DNA of 64,000 nucleotides from G963701675 sp963701675 (GTDB taxonomy: Bacteria; Planctomycetota; Planctomycetia; Gemmatales; Gemmataceae). The position numbers and the translations under genes are program-made. Positions 9,161-18,344 of this stretch are shown here, in pieces; position 1 is the first letter of the stretch; each line of letters opens with the position of its first letter. Location of the stretch: the NCBI GenBank assembly GCA_963701675.1, contig OY969623.1:4898001-4962000 (forward strand). The letters are read 5' to 3'. The notes beneath the pieces were generated by a model, which ran no database searches, was not told the DNA's origin, and saw only the letters and a list, made by a program, of their open reading frames with translations.

Positions 9161-11806
9161 ATGAACCGCTCGGTTCGTCCCCGCGTTCGGATTCCCTTTC
9201 TACACCGCCCCAAGCTAGAGCGCCTGGAACCCCGTCTGCCTCCTGGTGACGCTTTGCTGGGAGTGCTAATTACTTCGTCGTTCGCGAGCCGACCGGTGAG
9301 CGGCGACGAGCTCACTTTGACGGGTGCCGACGTTACCACATTTGAAAATGTGGATGGGAGCGATGCCGAAGGCGTACCGCCGTCGGCTCTGCCAGGCAAG
9401 TCTGTCAGGACTGCCGTAACCGACCAAGAAGTGATTGGTCCTAATCGCAAATCCGCGCTTGATGCGGCACTCCCGGTCTCCGCGCCCGAGCGGTCGCATG
9501 GCATCGGTCGATTGGCCGTAGCGCAGATGGGACAGGCGGTCGCTGGCCAATCCGCGATGATCGAAGCGCCCGGCGTTCAAGGCTTGGCCGCGTCGCATCC
9601 GGCGTTGGCCCGCGCGACCTTGGCCGGCCACGTCGTCGCCGTTGGCGAGCCGGCGACACCGGCGCCGGCTGATGAAGCCCCGAAATCGAAGGCACTCGAC
9701 GATTACGGCAATCTGCCGCTCACTTTCGAGGCGAATCATGGCCAAACCGATTCGCGCGTGGATTTCATTACACGGACCGGCGGCGCAACCGTGTTCCTGA
9801 CGCCGACGTCTGCGGTGTTCAGTGTTCAGCAAGATTCTCCATGCCGCAGTCACGATCGGAGTCGTGACCCACAAGCATTCATTGTGGGTCACGATTCCAA
9901 TCGTGACGACTGCCCGCCCGCAACAGGCGTGGCCCTACACATGCAAATCGTCGGCGCCAACCCCGACGCCCTGCCAGTTGGCGTGGACCGCCAGCCCGGC
10001 ATCGTCAACTACTTCATCGGCAACGATCCATCGCAATGGCACGCCAACATCCCAACCTTCGGCCGCGTTGAATATGAGAACGTTTATCCCGGCATCGACT
10101 TGGCTTACTACGGCGGCCAGAGCCGCGACGGTGACGGAGCGGGATTGGAATACGACTTCATCGTCTCGCCCGGCGCGGATCCGAACGCGATCACCCTAAA
10201 CTTCGCCGGCGCCGACGGCGTGGAGATCAATCCGCACGGCGATCTGGTGCTGCACACGGCGGCGGGGGACATGGTGCAGCAGAAGCCGTTCACGTATCAG
10301 GAGGTGGGCGGGATGCGGATGGAGGTGGCGAGTCGGTATGTGGTGGACGGGACGAGTCTCCGTTTTGAAGTTGGCGCGTACGACCGGACGCAGCCATTGG
10401 TAATTGATCCGTTGGTGATGGGATACTCCACGTTCCTGGGTGGTGCCCTCCCTCCATTCGACGCTGCCGACTCTGGAATCGGGATTGCCGTGGACGCCAC
10501 GGGCAGTGCGCATATTACAGGACTTACGCGCTCAACTAACTTCCCTACCACGCCAAACGGCTTCGACACAAGTTACAATGGCGACTTCTACGACGCCTAT
10601 GTCGCCAAACTAGATGCAAACGGCAGCACCCTTCTGTACGCTACATACCTTGGTGGGTCCCTTACCGACATAGGCCGGCAGATCGGCCTTGACGCCGACG
10701 GCAACAGCTACGTTACCGGGTTCACGGGATCCGGAGATTTCCCGACCACGCCCGGCGCATTCGATCTGACCGCCAATGGCAACGGCGATGCGTTTGCGGC
10801 GAAACTTAATGCGACCGGCAGCGCCCTTACGTACGCAACCTACCTTGGCGGGTCCCAGTACGACTACGGTTTTGCAATTGCTTTAGACAGCGTCGGCGAC
10901 GCCTACGTGACGGGAGACACGCACTCTACCAATTTCCCGACCACGCCGGGTGCATTCGACACGACACAAAACGGTGCGAGCGCTTATGATTCCTTTGCTG
11001 TGAAGCTGAGCCCCAGCGGCAGTGAACTCCTATACTCGACCTACTTTGGAGGTTCCGAGTATGACTATGGGCGAAGCATCGTTGTGGATGCAAGCAGCAA
11101 TGCGTATCTGACGGGGTACACGCGCTCGTACAACTTCCCGAGCACGCCCGGTGCTTTCCAGGAATCGTACAACGGAGGTCCAGACGGCGATGCCTACGTT
11201 GCGAAGTTGAGCGCGGGCGGCGACGTCCTGATCTACGCGACATATCTAGGGGGATTCCTTTCCGACGAGGGCCACAGCATCGCCGTTGACCTCGTCGGTA
11301 ACGCCTACGTTACCGGGGAAACTGATTCGTCAGACTTCCCAACGACGCCAGGCGCATTCGACACTACAAACAACTCCGAGGATCCCTTCGTCGTGAAACT
11401 TAGCGCAAACGGGACCGTCGTGGCCTACGCGACTTTCCTCGGAGGGTCTTCGTCTGACTATGGCACCAAACTCATCGTGGACAGCACCGGGAACGCCTAC
11501 GTCACAGGGTACACCCGGTCATCCGACTTCCCCGTTACGCCCGGCGCATTCGACACCACATACAACGACGGCGGCGAAGACGCCTTCCTGGTCAAGCTTG
11601 ACCCCTCCGCAAGCGCCCTGGCCTATGCGACTTACCTCGGCGGGAATGGTAACGATAGTGGTTACGGCATCGCCGTGGACGGAACCGGCAATGCCTACGT
11701 GAGCGGGTCAACCCTCTCGACCAACTTCCCGACGACGCCAGGCGCCTTCAAACGACGGAACCGTGGTTCAAGCGACGCATTCGTGACCAAGTTTGCCGAG
11801 GTGTGA
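9161..11806 (+). CDS. SBBP-repeat (seven-repeat beta-propeller) surface protein
   Basis: 881 residues. The N-terminus carries RLEPRLPPGDALLG (about residues 21-34), a motif I associate with exported planctomycete proteins. Residues about 180-420 resemble the domain that precedes SBBP repeats (LTFEANHGQTDSRVDF, YFIGNDPSQW, VYPGIDLAYYG). The rest is seven repeats, each with a Y-(A/S)-T-(Y/F)-(L/F)-G-G strand, then GNAYVTGYT-like, NFPTTPGAFD-like and DAYVAKL-like segments, predicting a beta-propeller outside the cell. Residues around 230-250 are encoded by a nested palindrome (9849-9907), an apparent insertion that keeps the frame. AAGGAG precedes the ATG. The ligand or role is unknown. Confidence 0.88.
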   Translation: MNRSVRPRVRIPFLHRPKLERLEPRLPPGDALLGVLITSSFASRPVSGDELTLTGADVTTFENVDGSDAEGVPPSALPGKSVRTAVTDQEVIGPNRKSALDAALPVSAPERSHGIGRLAVAQMGQAVAGQSAMIEAPGVQGLAASHPALARATLAGHVVAVGEPATPAPADEAPKSKALDDYGNLPLTFEANHGQTDSRVDFITRTGGATVFLTPTSAVFSVQQDSPCRSHDRSRDPQAFIVGHDSNRDDCPPATGVALHMQIVGANPDALPVGVDRQPGIVNYFIGNDPSQWHANIPTFGRVEYENVYPGIDLAYYGGQSRDGDGAGLEYDFIVSPGADPNAITLNFAGADGVEINPHGDLVLHTAAGDMVQQKPFTYQEVGGMRMEVASRYVVDGTSLRFEVGAYDRTQPLVIDPLVMGYSTFLGGALPPFDAADSGIGIAVDATGSAHITGLTRSTNFPTTPNGFDTSYNGDFYDAYVAKLDANGSTLLYATYLGGSLTDIGRQIGLDADGNSYVTGFTGSGDFPTTPGAFDLTANGNGDAFAAKLNATGSALTYATYLGGSQYDYGFAIALDSVGDAYVTGDTHSTNFPTTPGAFDTTQNGASAYDSFAVKLSPSGSELLYSTYFGGSEYDYGRSIVVDASSNAYLTGYTRSYNFPSTPGAFQESYNGGPDGDAYVAKLSAGGDVLIYATYLGGFLSDEGHSIAVDLVGNAYVTGETDSSDFPTTPGAFDTTNNSEDPFVVKLSANGTVVAYATFLGGSSSDYGTKLIVDSTGNAYVTGYTRSSDFPVTPGAFDTTYNDGGEDAFLVKLDPSASALAYATYLGGNGNDSGYGIAVDGTGNAYVSGSTLSTNFPTTPGAFKRRNRGSSDAFVTKFAEV
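9849..9907. repeat. Nested palindromic element inside a coding sequence
   Basis: Arms 9849-9874 and 9882-9907 are reverse complements at 24 of 26 positions around a 7-base loop, and each arm contains a CACGAT-type inner palindrome. The right arm contains CACGATTCCAATCGTG, identical to the core at 6774-6845. It sits in frame within the SBBP-repeat gene, between two conserved segments of the N-terminal domain. Confidence 0.82.
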
Positions 11807-11927
11807 GCGCCGATTATCAGTCCACGGTTTTCAAGGCCTTCTCATCCGTGCATTTGTCCGGACATATTCTGTTACAGAGCGTCGACGAGTCCGTGAATTT
11901 GTCGCTCGTCTTGGGCCAACTGTAATA

Positions 11928-12212
11928 TCACTCCAGCCAGCACGACGACCCCTCCTCATCCATCACGTGCGCAAGAATCCGGTTGTCTTGGATGAGAAGA
12001 GTTTCGGTTTTCGGATTTGTTCCGTTATCCGGCGTTTCCAGACGCTCTGCCCTAATCAAGCCGGATTTCCCGTCTGGATTACAGGTTAACTCGAATTGGT
12101 AATGGAGGCCCTCTGTCTCCCCTTGGTGGGTCCGACGATATCGGCTTTTCACGTCCTTCAAAAGGTCCTCGAAGGAGTCGTATACTTGTTTGCCGTCGAT
12201 TTTTCTAAACAT
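11928..12212 (-). CDS. Small hypothetical protein
   Basis: 94 residues from an ATG at 12212 that has AGGAG 6 bases upstream; the frame remains open to 12266 but without a better start. The sequence (MFRKIDGKQVYDSFEDLLKD, then YQFELTCNPDGKSGLI) has normal amino acid composition and alternating strand/helix character, so it looks like a real cytoplasmic protein. I do not recognise the family. It lies between the SBBP gene and the VapBC-like pair, on the opposite strand to both. Confidence 0.55.
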   Translation of the reverse strand: MFRKIDGKQVYDSFEDLLKDVKSRYRRTHQGETEGLHYQFELTCNPDGKSGLIRAERLETPDNGTNPKTETLLIQDNRILAHVMDEEGSSCWLE

Positions 12213-12410
12213 GATTTGCTCCTGATACTTATCAAGGATTTCCAACGCGGCTCTATCGTCCCACAAGCAGCCGTTTTAGGTCAAGCCGATGGTAAAGAAA
12301 TGTGTTCCTACCTGCCCGCGTGGACGCAGCCAGTCCGCAGTGAGCCGTCATTGAACCGTGCTACAGCGCACCCACCTCAAAGGCCGGTATAATGGTGCCG
12401 GAGGTCTGCC

Positions 12411-12686
12411 ATGATCCAGATTTTCCTTCCACCGGAAATCGAAGTTCCGCTTACGGAACGTGCTCGCCAGCAAGGCACCACGCCTGAATTGTTGGCAATC
12501 GACAGCTTGCGCAGAATGTTCGTGAACGCCCCGGATAACGGAGAAAACGTCGAAGGCCAAACGCTCTTCGAGTTCCTAGGCGGTTACATCGGAACTATCA
12601 GCGGTTCGGGAGAGGCGTTTTCCGAGAAGTGTGGAGAACGATTCGCTGAGCATCTGGTCGAAAAACACAAACGAACAAGTCCATGA
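12411..12686 (+). CDS. Antitoxin-like protein of a VapBC-type pair
   Basis: 91 residues, starting at an ATG with GGAGGT 5 bases upstream. The N-terminus (IFLPPEIEVPLTERARQQGT, then TPELLAIDSLRRMF) reads like a ribbon-helix-helix-type DNA-binding segment found in antitoxins; the C-terminal half would wrap the toxin. It overlaps the downstream PIN-domain gene by four bases (ATGA), the usual arrangement for translational coupling of antitoxin and toxin. Assigned mainly from context and N-terminal pattern. Confidence 0.65.
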   Translation: MIQIFLPPEIEVPLTERARQQGTTPELLAIDSLRRMFVNAPDNGENVEGQTLFEFLGGYIGTISGSGEAFSEKCGERFAEHLVEKHKRTSP

Positions 12687-13093
12687 TCCTCACCGATACC
12701 GGCCCACTCGTAGCGTTGGCTGACCGGAACGACCCCAATCACGCCCGCTGTGTGGCGGCCACAAAGCACATGGCCGCCGAGTCGATGGTTACGACGTGGC
12801 CGTGTTTCACGGAAGCCATGTACCTCGTGCATCGGGCGGGTGGTTATCTGGGTCAAGAAACCCTTTGGCGGATGCGCGGCACCGGACGACTGGTGTTACA
12901 TGAACTGTCGTCCAATGAGATCGATCGCATGGCCGTGCTGATGAACAAGTATCGAGATACTCCCATGGACTTGGCCGACGCTTCGATGGTAGCGAGCGCC
13001 GAACAGTTGACTATGCAGCGCGTGTTCACATTGGACAGTGATTTCCACATCTACCGCTTGGCAGATGGAACGGCTTTGACGTTGATACCGTAG
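12683..13093 (+). CDS. PIN-domain protein (VapC-like toxin)
   Basis: 136 residues. It begins MILTDTGPLVALADRNDPNH, with the first acidic PIN residue at Asp5. ADASMVASAEQL carries a central acidic residue, and FTLDSDFHIYRL the C-terminal acidic cluster. PIN domains are Mg-dependent RNases; VapC-type toxins cut tRNA or rRNA. The start overlaps the stop of the antitoxin-like gene. The acidic triad appears intact, so the protein is probably active. The RNA target cannot be predicted. Confidence 0.8.
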   Translation: MILTDTGPLVALADRNDPNHARCVAATKHMAAESMVTTWPCFTEAMYLVHRAGGYLGQETLWRMRGTGRLVLHELSSNEIDRMAVLMNKYRDTPMDLADASMVASAEQLTMQRVFTLDSDFHIYRLADGTALTLIP

Positions 13094-13172
13094 TCGCCCG
13101 CCGCAAAACAGTCGGCTTGTGAGCACATCACAAATTGCCGACGCATACACATCATGGGTACGGTGCGGGCCG

Positions 13173-13748
13173 TTAATTGAGCTGCAGAAAATTCCGCAAC
13201 AACCGCGGCCCTTCGTCGGTGAGAAAGCTTTCCGGATGGAACTGCACGCCGTGCAGCGGCCAGGTGCGGTGGCGGACTCCCATGATTTCGCCTTCGTCCG
13301 TCCATGCGGTGATCGTGAAATCGGGATTTTGAAAGCTCTCGCGCCGGATGACCAGGCTGTGGTAGCGCGTTGCCACGAAGGGGTTGGAAAGACCTTGGAA
13401 GATTCCCAAGCCGTCGTGGTGAATGGGCGATGTCTTGCCGTGCATGATGCGATAATTGCCCACGACTTCGCCGCCGAATACGTCGCCGATGCACTGGTGC
13501 CCGAGGCACACGCCTAAGAGCGGCGTCGTTGGTGCGAATCGTCGTATCACTTCGTTGGAGATGCCCGCCTCACGGGGCGTGCAAGGTCCCGGCGAGACGA
13601 CGATGCGCTCGGGCTTCAGCGCAGCGATTTCTTCGATCGAGATCTTATCGTTGCGATAAACGCGCAGGTCAATCGCCGGATCGATCTCACCAAAGCGCTG
13701 GACGAGGTTGTAGGTGAACGAGTCGTAGTTATCGATGAGGAGAATCAT
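13173..13748 (-). CDS. trpG: Anthranilate/aminodeoxychorismate synthase glutamine amidotransferase
   Basis: 191 residues, the normal length of TrpG/PabA. It begins MILLIDNYDSFTYNLVQ. The catalytic nucleophile is Cys81 in GVCLGHQ, and His171/Glu173 lie in FHPES. The oxyanion motif SPGPCTP is present. It supplies ammonia from glutamine to a chorismate-using synthase for tryptophan or folate. The large subunit is not in the window, so trpG versus pabA cannot be settled. Its 5' side borders a heptamer inverted repeat. Confidence 0.92.
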   Translation of the reverse strand: MILLIDNYDSFTYNLVQRFGEIDPAIDLRVYRNDKISIEEIAALKPERIVVSPGPCTPREAGISNEVIRRFAPTTPLLGVCLGHQCIGDVFGGEVVGNYRIMHGKTSPIHHDGLGIFQGLSNPFVATRYHSLVIRRESFQNPDFTITAWTDEGEIMGVRHRTWPLHGVQFHPESFLTDEGPRLLRNFLQLN

Positions 13749-13752
13749 GAGA

Positions 13753-13826
13753 GTCAGTTGTCAGTTGTCAGTTGTCAGTTGTCAGTAACGCAATGTTTTC
13801 AACTGACAACTGGCAACTAACAACTG
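13753..13826. repeat. GTCAGTT heptamer array in inverted halves
   Basis: About 4.9 tandem copies of GTCAGTT (13753-13786) face about 3.7 degenerate copies of its complement AACTGAC (13801-13826) across a 14-base spacer. The whole can fold as a hairpin. It occupies the spacer between trpG and the next minus-strand gene. Confidence 0.85.
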
Positions 13827-13828
13827 CT

Positions 13829-14116
13829 CTAACTTTGTTTTTCCGGGATCGGCTGGGCGCTGTTGGCTTTGGCGTCGAACTTCGCCTTTGCTTCCGTGGG
13901 ATCGAGTTTACGCAAGCACTCCGCCGATGCGGCTATATCGTACCAGCCGCCGTCTTGGAAGTCGATTACCGCCTTGTTGTTCCAGTTCACGGTGACGATC
14001 CGCCCGACGATGCCTTCGAATCGTTTCAGCTCCTGGACCTCGGGGTTAACCATCACGTATTGGTCGGTCCACTCGCGTTTCAGGTCTTCATGTGCTTCGA
14101 CTTCAGCGGTGTTCAT
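13829..14116 (-). CDS. Hypothetical protein
   Basis: 95 residues from the ATG at 14116; a GTG 15 bases upstream is an alternative start. The sequence (WTDQYVMVNPEVQELKRFEG, IVGRIVTVNWNNKAVIDFQD, GGWYDIAAS) suggests a small beta-barrel/SH3-like fold followed by a charged tail. It resembles small conserved planctomycete proteins of unknown function. It lies 18 bases downstream of a sugar phosphate isomerase gene on the same strand and is probably co-transcribed with it. Confidence 0.6.
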   Translation of the reverse strand: MNTAEVEAHEDLKREWTDQYVMVNPEVQELKRFEGIVGRIVTVNWNNKAVIDFQDGGWYDIAASAECLRKLDPTEAKAKFDAKANSAQPIPEKQS

Positions 14117-14134
14117 CGTTGTTTTTCTCACGTC

Positions 14135-15132
14135 TCATGCGTCACGGAATGCATGCCGGGCACGGGTGGGGCCGGCCTCAAAATCCAAGCGTTTGACAAA
14201 CTTACACGCGTCCTCGGCGCCGTAATCACGGTCCATGCCGTTGTCCTTCCATTCTACGGCGAGAGGTCCGTTGTAGCCGATCTCGTTGAGTCCGCGGATG
14301 ACATTTTCCCAATCGATGCCGCCGTGGCCCGGGGATCGAGATTCCCAACCGCGGCGCGGATCGCCGCTGGGGAGATAGGAATTCAGAATGCCCGATCGGC
14401 CGTTAAGTGACATGGCGATGTCTTTGATATGGACATGATAAATCCGATCAGGAAATCGTCGAAGAAACTCCACCGGGTCGACCCCCTGCCAATGGAGATG
14501 ACTTGGGTCGAACAAGAATCCTAATTCGTCCCTGCCACCCACGGCGTCGAGTAACATTTCGGCGCTATAAAGATCGAACGCCAATTGACCCGGATGCACT
14601 TCGCAGGCGAACTTGACACCTGAGTCCCGGCAAACGTCGAGGATGGGCTTCCACTTGCGGGCAAAATCGGTGAACGCCGCCGAGACGACGGCCGGAGTCG
14701 CCGCGGGATAACCGCCGACATAGGACCAAATCGACGAACCCGTGAACCCCGTCAAGACCGACGCTCCGAGTTGTTGCGCGGCGCGGTGCTGGCCATCATC
14801 TCGTCTGCCGCCCGCTGCGATACCTCGCCGGGATTACCATTGCCCCAAACGTAGTCCGGCAGCAAGCTTTGATGTCTAGCATCGACCAAATCGCACACGG
14901 CCTGGCCGACGCGGTGGTTGCTCAACACGGATGCGGTGAGATCGAATCGCGCCAGGAGATCGATTCGCTTTTGACAGTAGGACGATTCCTTGATCGCCTT
15001 CTGCACGGAGAAATGATCGCCGCCACAGGCAAGCTCGAACCCCTGATAACCCCATTCGCTTGCCCTTTGCGCCAGGCCCTCCAGGGGCAGGTCAGTCCAT
15101 TGGCCGGTGAAAAGGAATACAGGTCGTGGCAT
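14135..15132 (-). CDS. Sugar phosphate isomerase/epimerase, TIM barrel (frameshift)
   Basis: Two frames make one protein of about 332 residues. The N-terminal part (FTGQWTDLPLEGLAQRASEW, YQGFELACGGDHF) ends prematurely after DEMMAS. The second frame continues with AAQQLGAS and then TGFTGSSIW. The C-terminal part has the metal-binding pattern of AP endonuclease family 2/xylose isomerase-like barrels: CEVHPGQLAF, FLFDPSHLHWQG, YHVHIKD, LAVEWKD. One missing G/C at about 14791-14794 explains the break. Substrate unknown; relatives act on sugars or inositol derivatives. It overlaps no neighbour. Confidence 0.82.
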
Positions 15133-15153
15133 GTGGATCCGATTACTTCAAGC

Positions 15154-16830
15154 CTACATGCCCGGGGGCGGCATGTTTCCGCCGGGAGAGTGCTCGGTAC
15201 GCGGCGACTCCGGCGGCGCGGTTTTCAACGCCGGCGGGTCAACCATGGTTAACGCTGGACCCACACGTTCCGGCGCCGACGGCGCCTCGGTCGGCATCGG
15301 TGAGTATGGCGGCTCGAGTTCTTCCTCCTCGAGGTAGACTTCGTTCATGTCCGTATCGTCTACTTTCCGGCGCATGAGGAGATAAATGATGGTGCTCGCT
15401 GTCCAGAAGTAGCTGTAACCGAAGCCGAGGATCAGGAGAAAGAATAGATACAGCCAGCCGGCGACCATGCCGGCGCCGATCTTGTTGTAAACCTTGAGCG
15501 TGCCCAAGTAGGCTTCATACGCTTGTGGGCTATTGACCGCCGACGTTCCGCTGAGGAGCAACTCGCGCCAGCCAAAGGAAGTAGGAGCATACACGAAGAG
15601 ATACGACGGTTCGCGGTTCACCATGTTCACGAACGGCGTCTGGCTCAAGCCCCATTTGGCAAGATAGACCGACATGGAACCAACCAAGCCGACGAAAAAG
15701 ACCAGCACCATGCCGTAAAGAATGGCCACCACCGCGTACCAAAGGTAATTCCACGGACTTTGGAAAACGTAGCTGTAAGAACGGCTGAGGGCGTCAAAGC
15801 TGTCGCTTCCCTCAGTGCTGATCGTGGCGTGCATCATGGGCAAACCGACCAGTCCAATCAACACAATGGCCATGCACAGTCCGAGACCGATGAAGATCGG
15901 AAAGAACACGCCGTCAAAGATGTCGCCGAAACCACCGATGAGGTGAAAGATCCCGAATACCATCAGGATCAAGGTGAAGCCGGCGACGATCAACAGCGGA
16001 ATAAGTGGAGCGGAGAAGAATGACAACCAGCGCGCGCAGGTGAAGCGGATCGCCTCGCTCATACCGATGCGTTCTTTTCGCGTGATCTGAACCGTCGCAA
16101 TCCGCGTGATGGCGCCGCCGAAGAATCCCCAAATCGCAACGGTGCCGACCAGTGCGAGCAAGAAATAGAACCAGTTCAGGAAGCCGACGTTTGGATTGAA
16201 CAAATAAACTACCGGGCGCATGAACTTCACGAGCGGCTCGATGAGAACGGGGACCTGTTCCGTGGCGAACCAGCCGAGGAACTGTCCGCGCTCCCAGGGT
16301 ACGGTGCGTGCAACACCATCCGCGGTTTCCGCGCCGGCACGGCCGGTGGCAAGCAAGTATGGATTGGGTCCGCGGTGCTCAAACCAAGGCCAGGTCGACA
16401 TCCCGCCATAGGGTTTTTCCGCCGTGCGTCGGCCGGCGTCGATCTCCGCTTTGACGGCGTCGTATCTCTCGGGGCTTTCCGCGATGTCGCCGGCGTCTTC
16501 GTAAACCGGGGTCGTCCCCGCCGCCTTGTGGAGAAGGTTCCACTTCTTGCGGTCGCGTTGGAACTCAGCCCACGCATTTTTTCGCTGCGTCGCTTCGTCG
16601 TCACCGGAGGCATTTGCTACGGGATAGTCTTTCGGCCACTCGGGTTTGTCACGCGGGGCATAAAAGATCACGCTGAGGAACCACCACCAGAATGCCATGC
16701 ACAAGATGCCGGCGGCGGCGAGCAGCAGCTTCTTGGGATCGAGCGCAACCTTAAAGCCCGTGAAGATCTCCGTCCAGGGGAACCACTGGCGAACGTTGAT
16801 GGGGCGTGGCTCTACTTGTTCGTCGGCCAT
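15154..16830 (-). CDS. Multi-pass membrane protein of unknown function
   Basis: 558 residues; the ATG has AGGAG 6 bases upstream. One membrane helix near residues 35-58 (LLLAAAGILCMAFWWWFLSV) is followed by a soluble part. Then come about five hydrophobic helices between residues 200 and 490, including GTVAIWGFFGGAITRIA and FTLILMVFGIFHLIGGFGDI. The C-terminal 60 residues are Pro/Glu-rich and cytoplasmic. I know similar long planctomycete proteins without assigned function. It is followed by the isomerase gene on the same strand after a 21-base gap. Confidence 0.7.
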   Translation of the reverse strand: MADEQVEPRPINVRQWFPWTEIFTGFKVALDPKKLLLAAAGILCMAFWWWFLSVIFYAPRDKPEWPKDYPVANASGDDEATQRKNAWAEFQRDRKKWNLLHKAAGTTPVYEDAGDIAESPERYDAVKAEIDAGRRTAEKPYGGMSTWPWFEHRGPNPYLLATGRAGAETADGVARTVPWERGQFLGWFATEQVPVLIEPLVKFMRPVVYLFNPNVGFLNWFYFLLALVGTVAIWGFFGGAITRIATVQITRKERIGMSEAIRFTCARWLSFFSAPLIPLLIVAGFTLILMVFGIFHLIGGFGDIFDGVFFPIFIGLGLCMAIVLIGLVGLPMMHATISTEGSDSFDALSRSYSYVFQSPWNYLWYAVVAILYGMVLVFFVGLVGSMSVYLAKWGLSQTPFVNMVNREPSYLFVYAPTSFGWRELLLSGTSAVNSPQAYEAYLGTLKVYNKIGAGMVAGWLYLFFLLILGFGYSYFWTASTIIYLLMRRKVDDTDMNEVYLEEEELEPPYSPMPTEAPSAPERVGPALTMVDPPALKTAPPESPRTEHSPGGNMPPPGM

Positions 16831-16915
16831 GTAAAGCTCCTAGGACATCAATGCGGCAACGAAATCCCCTGCCGGCGGGGACGCGCTTGAAAGTGGGCAT
16901 TATAGGCGTGCCGAT

Positions 16916-16990
16916 TCGAAAGGAAAAAGCAAAAAGGAAAAAGGCAAAAGGAAGAAGGAAAAAAGCAACCTGCTTTTTGCCTTTCTGCCT
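16916..16990. repeat. A/G-rich repeat with a weak hairpin
   Basis: An almost pure A/G tract of AAAAGG-type units ends in an 8-base hairpin AAAAAGCA/TGCTTTTT (16960-16967 with 16971-16978), followed by the complementary C/T-rich bases. For the minus-strand porin-like gene it lies downstream and gives a T-rich tail, so it may act as a weak terminator. Confidence 0.5.
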
Positions 16991-17063
16991 TGAAAAAGGG
17001 GAGAAGGCGACGTCCGTGCCGCCCCCTCCCCACCCCACACTCGTTCGCGTGTAACTCGGTGTG

Positions 17064-18344
17064 TTAGAAGATGAAACCGATGCCCGCCTCGAAGCCGTGG
17101 AACAGCCGGAACTGGCCTTTCTCCCACGTTGGCTCAATAGTCGAGAAGTTGAAAGCGACCGGGTTCGGCGCCGACACAGTGTTGAAAAACGCCATCACGT
17201 CGTAGCCGACTTTGATCTGAATCCCCTCGATCGGATACCACCAGAAACATGCCTTGCCCTGAACTTCGGGGACAATCGTAAACTCGGATCGCGACCGCTT
17301 GGAAGAGGAATAGCCGTCGCCGCGTTCGTACTTGGCGCGTTCTTTAACCACGTCAACCAAGAGCGCCCCTTGCGCTTCCAGGCTGAACGAGAACGTGCCG
17401 AGCCAGTTGTCGCCGATTCGGCGATCGAAGCCGGCGCCCATGTGGATGCCGTACATGCGGTTCGACACGACGTTACTGTAATTTGCGACATCGTCCTGAC
17501 CGGAGTTGCCGCCGAAGTCCACCGACACGGTGCGCCACGAGAAGTTCTCCCACATCCACACAAAGCGCGGGCCGAGGAGGCCGTAGCAACGCAGGTCATC
17601 ATCCTGATAGGTCGGCACGCGGCCGGTGATGTCGAATTGTTCGAAGCGCTGCACGAAGTGGATCGTCATGGTCGAAGCACCGTTCCAAATACCGAAGGCG
17701 GCGAACGGGGCGCCCAACGCGAGCTTGAGAGCCGGGCCGGCATACTCGTTCGGGAAAGCGTAGACCGGGGCGAACAGAAACGTCTCGGTCAAGAGAGCAC
17801 CGGGCTGGAAGCTAGCAGGCACCAATGTGGCGCCCGCGGCATACTTGGTTTCCATCAGGTGCCACCAGGTGAAATCGATTACGCAACCGCTCTCTAACTT
17901 CCAGCCGGCCGTGAAGGTGAACCCCGGAACGAAGCTTGGGGCGCCGTTTGGAAGAACATCCTGGGCATTCAATGCGATCGCGTTGCTTCCGAGAAAATTG
18001 CCGGGCGCCGTTGGGCCCTGGAGAATAAACGGCACGAAGGTAGTTGTCGGCGTGATTCGAAGGCCGAGAAGGTCGGCCGTGATCGAACCGTCAAAGTCAA
18101 CCAGGCCGCGCGTGGCAATGACTTGGCTGGTAATGGGCATCGTTTGTCGCCAGAAGATGAATTCGCCGGCCATGAAGAACCCGCCTCGTTCCGGTCGGTC
18201 GTGGAACAACGGCAGCGGCACGACGGGGTCGGGCGGCGAGTAATTGATGGGAACGGTGGGGACGGACTGAGCCCAAGCCGCCGTGGGAGCCAGGATCAAT
18301 CCGGCCGCAACGAGTGCTGTTTGCCATAAGGTCCGCATTCGCAT
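17064..18344 (-). CDS. Outer-membrane beta-barrel-like protein
   Basis: 426 residues from the ATG at 18344, which has AAGGAG upstream; the longer frame to 18416 is not needed. A signal peptide is clear (MRMRTLWQTALVAAGLILAP, cleavage near AWA-QS). The mature part is rich in aromatic residues and alternating strands (FFMAGEFIFWRQTMP, FTAGWKLESGCVIDF, VKVGYD-like ends) and stops with GFEAGIGFIF, a terminal strand with C-terminal Phe as in many outer membrane barrels. Planctomycetes often have several such proteins. The transported compound is unknown. Confidence 0.7.
   Translation of the reverse strand: MRMRTLWQTALVAAGLILAPTAAWAQSVPTVPINYSPPDPVVPLPLFHDRPERGGFFMAGEFIFWRQTMPITSQVIATRGLVDFDGSITADLLGLRITPTTTFVPFILQGPTAPGNFLGSNAIALNAQDVLPNGAPSFVPGFTFTAGWKLESGCVIDFTWWHLMETKYAAGATLVPASFQPGALLTETFLFAPVYAFPNEYAGPALKLALGAPFAAFGIWNGASTMTIHFVQRFEQFDITGRVPTYQDDDLRCYGLLGPRFVWMWENFSWRTVSVDFGGNSGQDDVANYSNVVSNRMYGIHMGAGFDRRIGDNWLGTFSFSLEAQGALLVDVVKERAKYERGDGYSSSKRSRSEFTIVPEVQGKACFWWYPIEGIQIKVGYDVMAFFNTVSAPNPVAFNFSTIEPTWEKGQFRLFHGFEAGIGFIF

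Noticed and set aside
13753..13826. CRISPR-like array
   Set aside because: The repeat unit is only 7 bases with no spacers, and there are no cas genes nearby.
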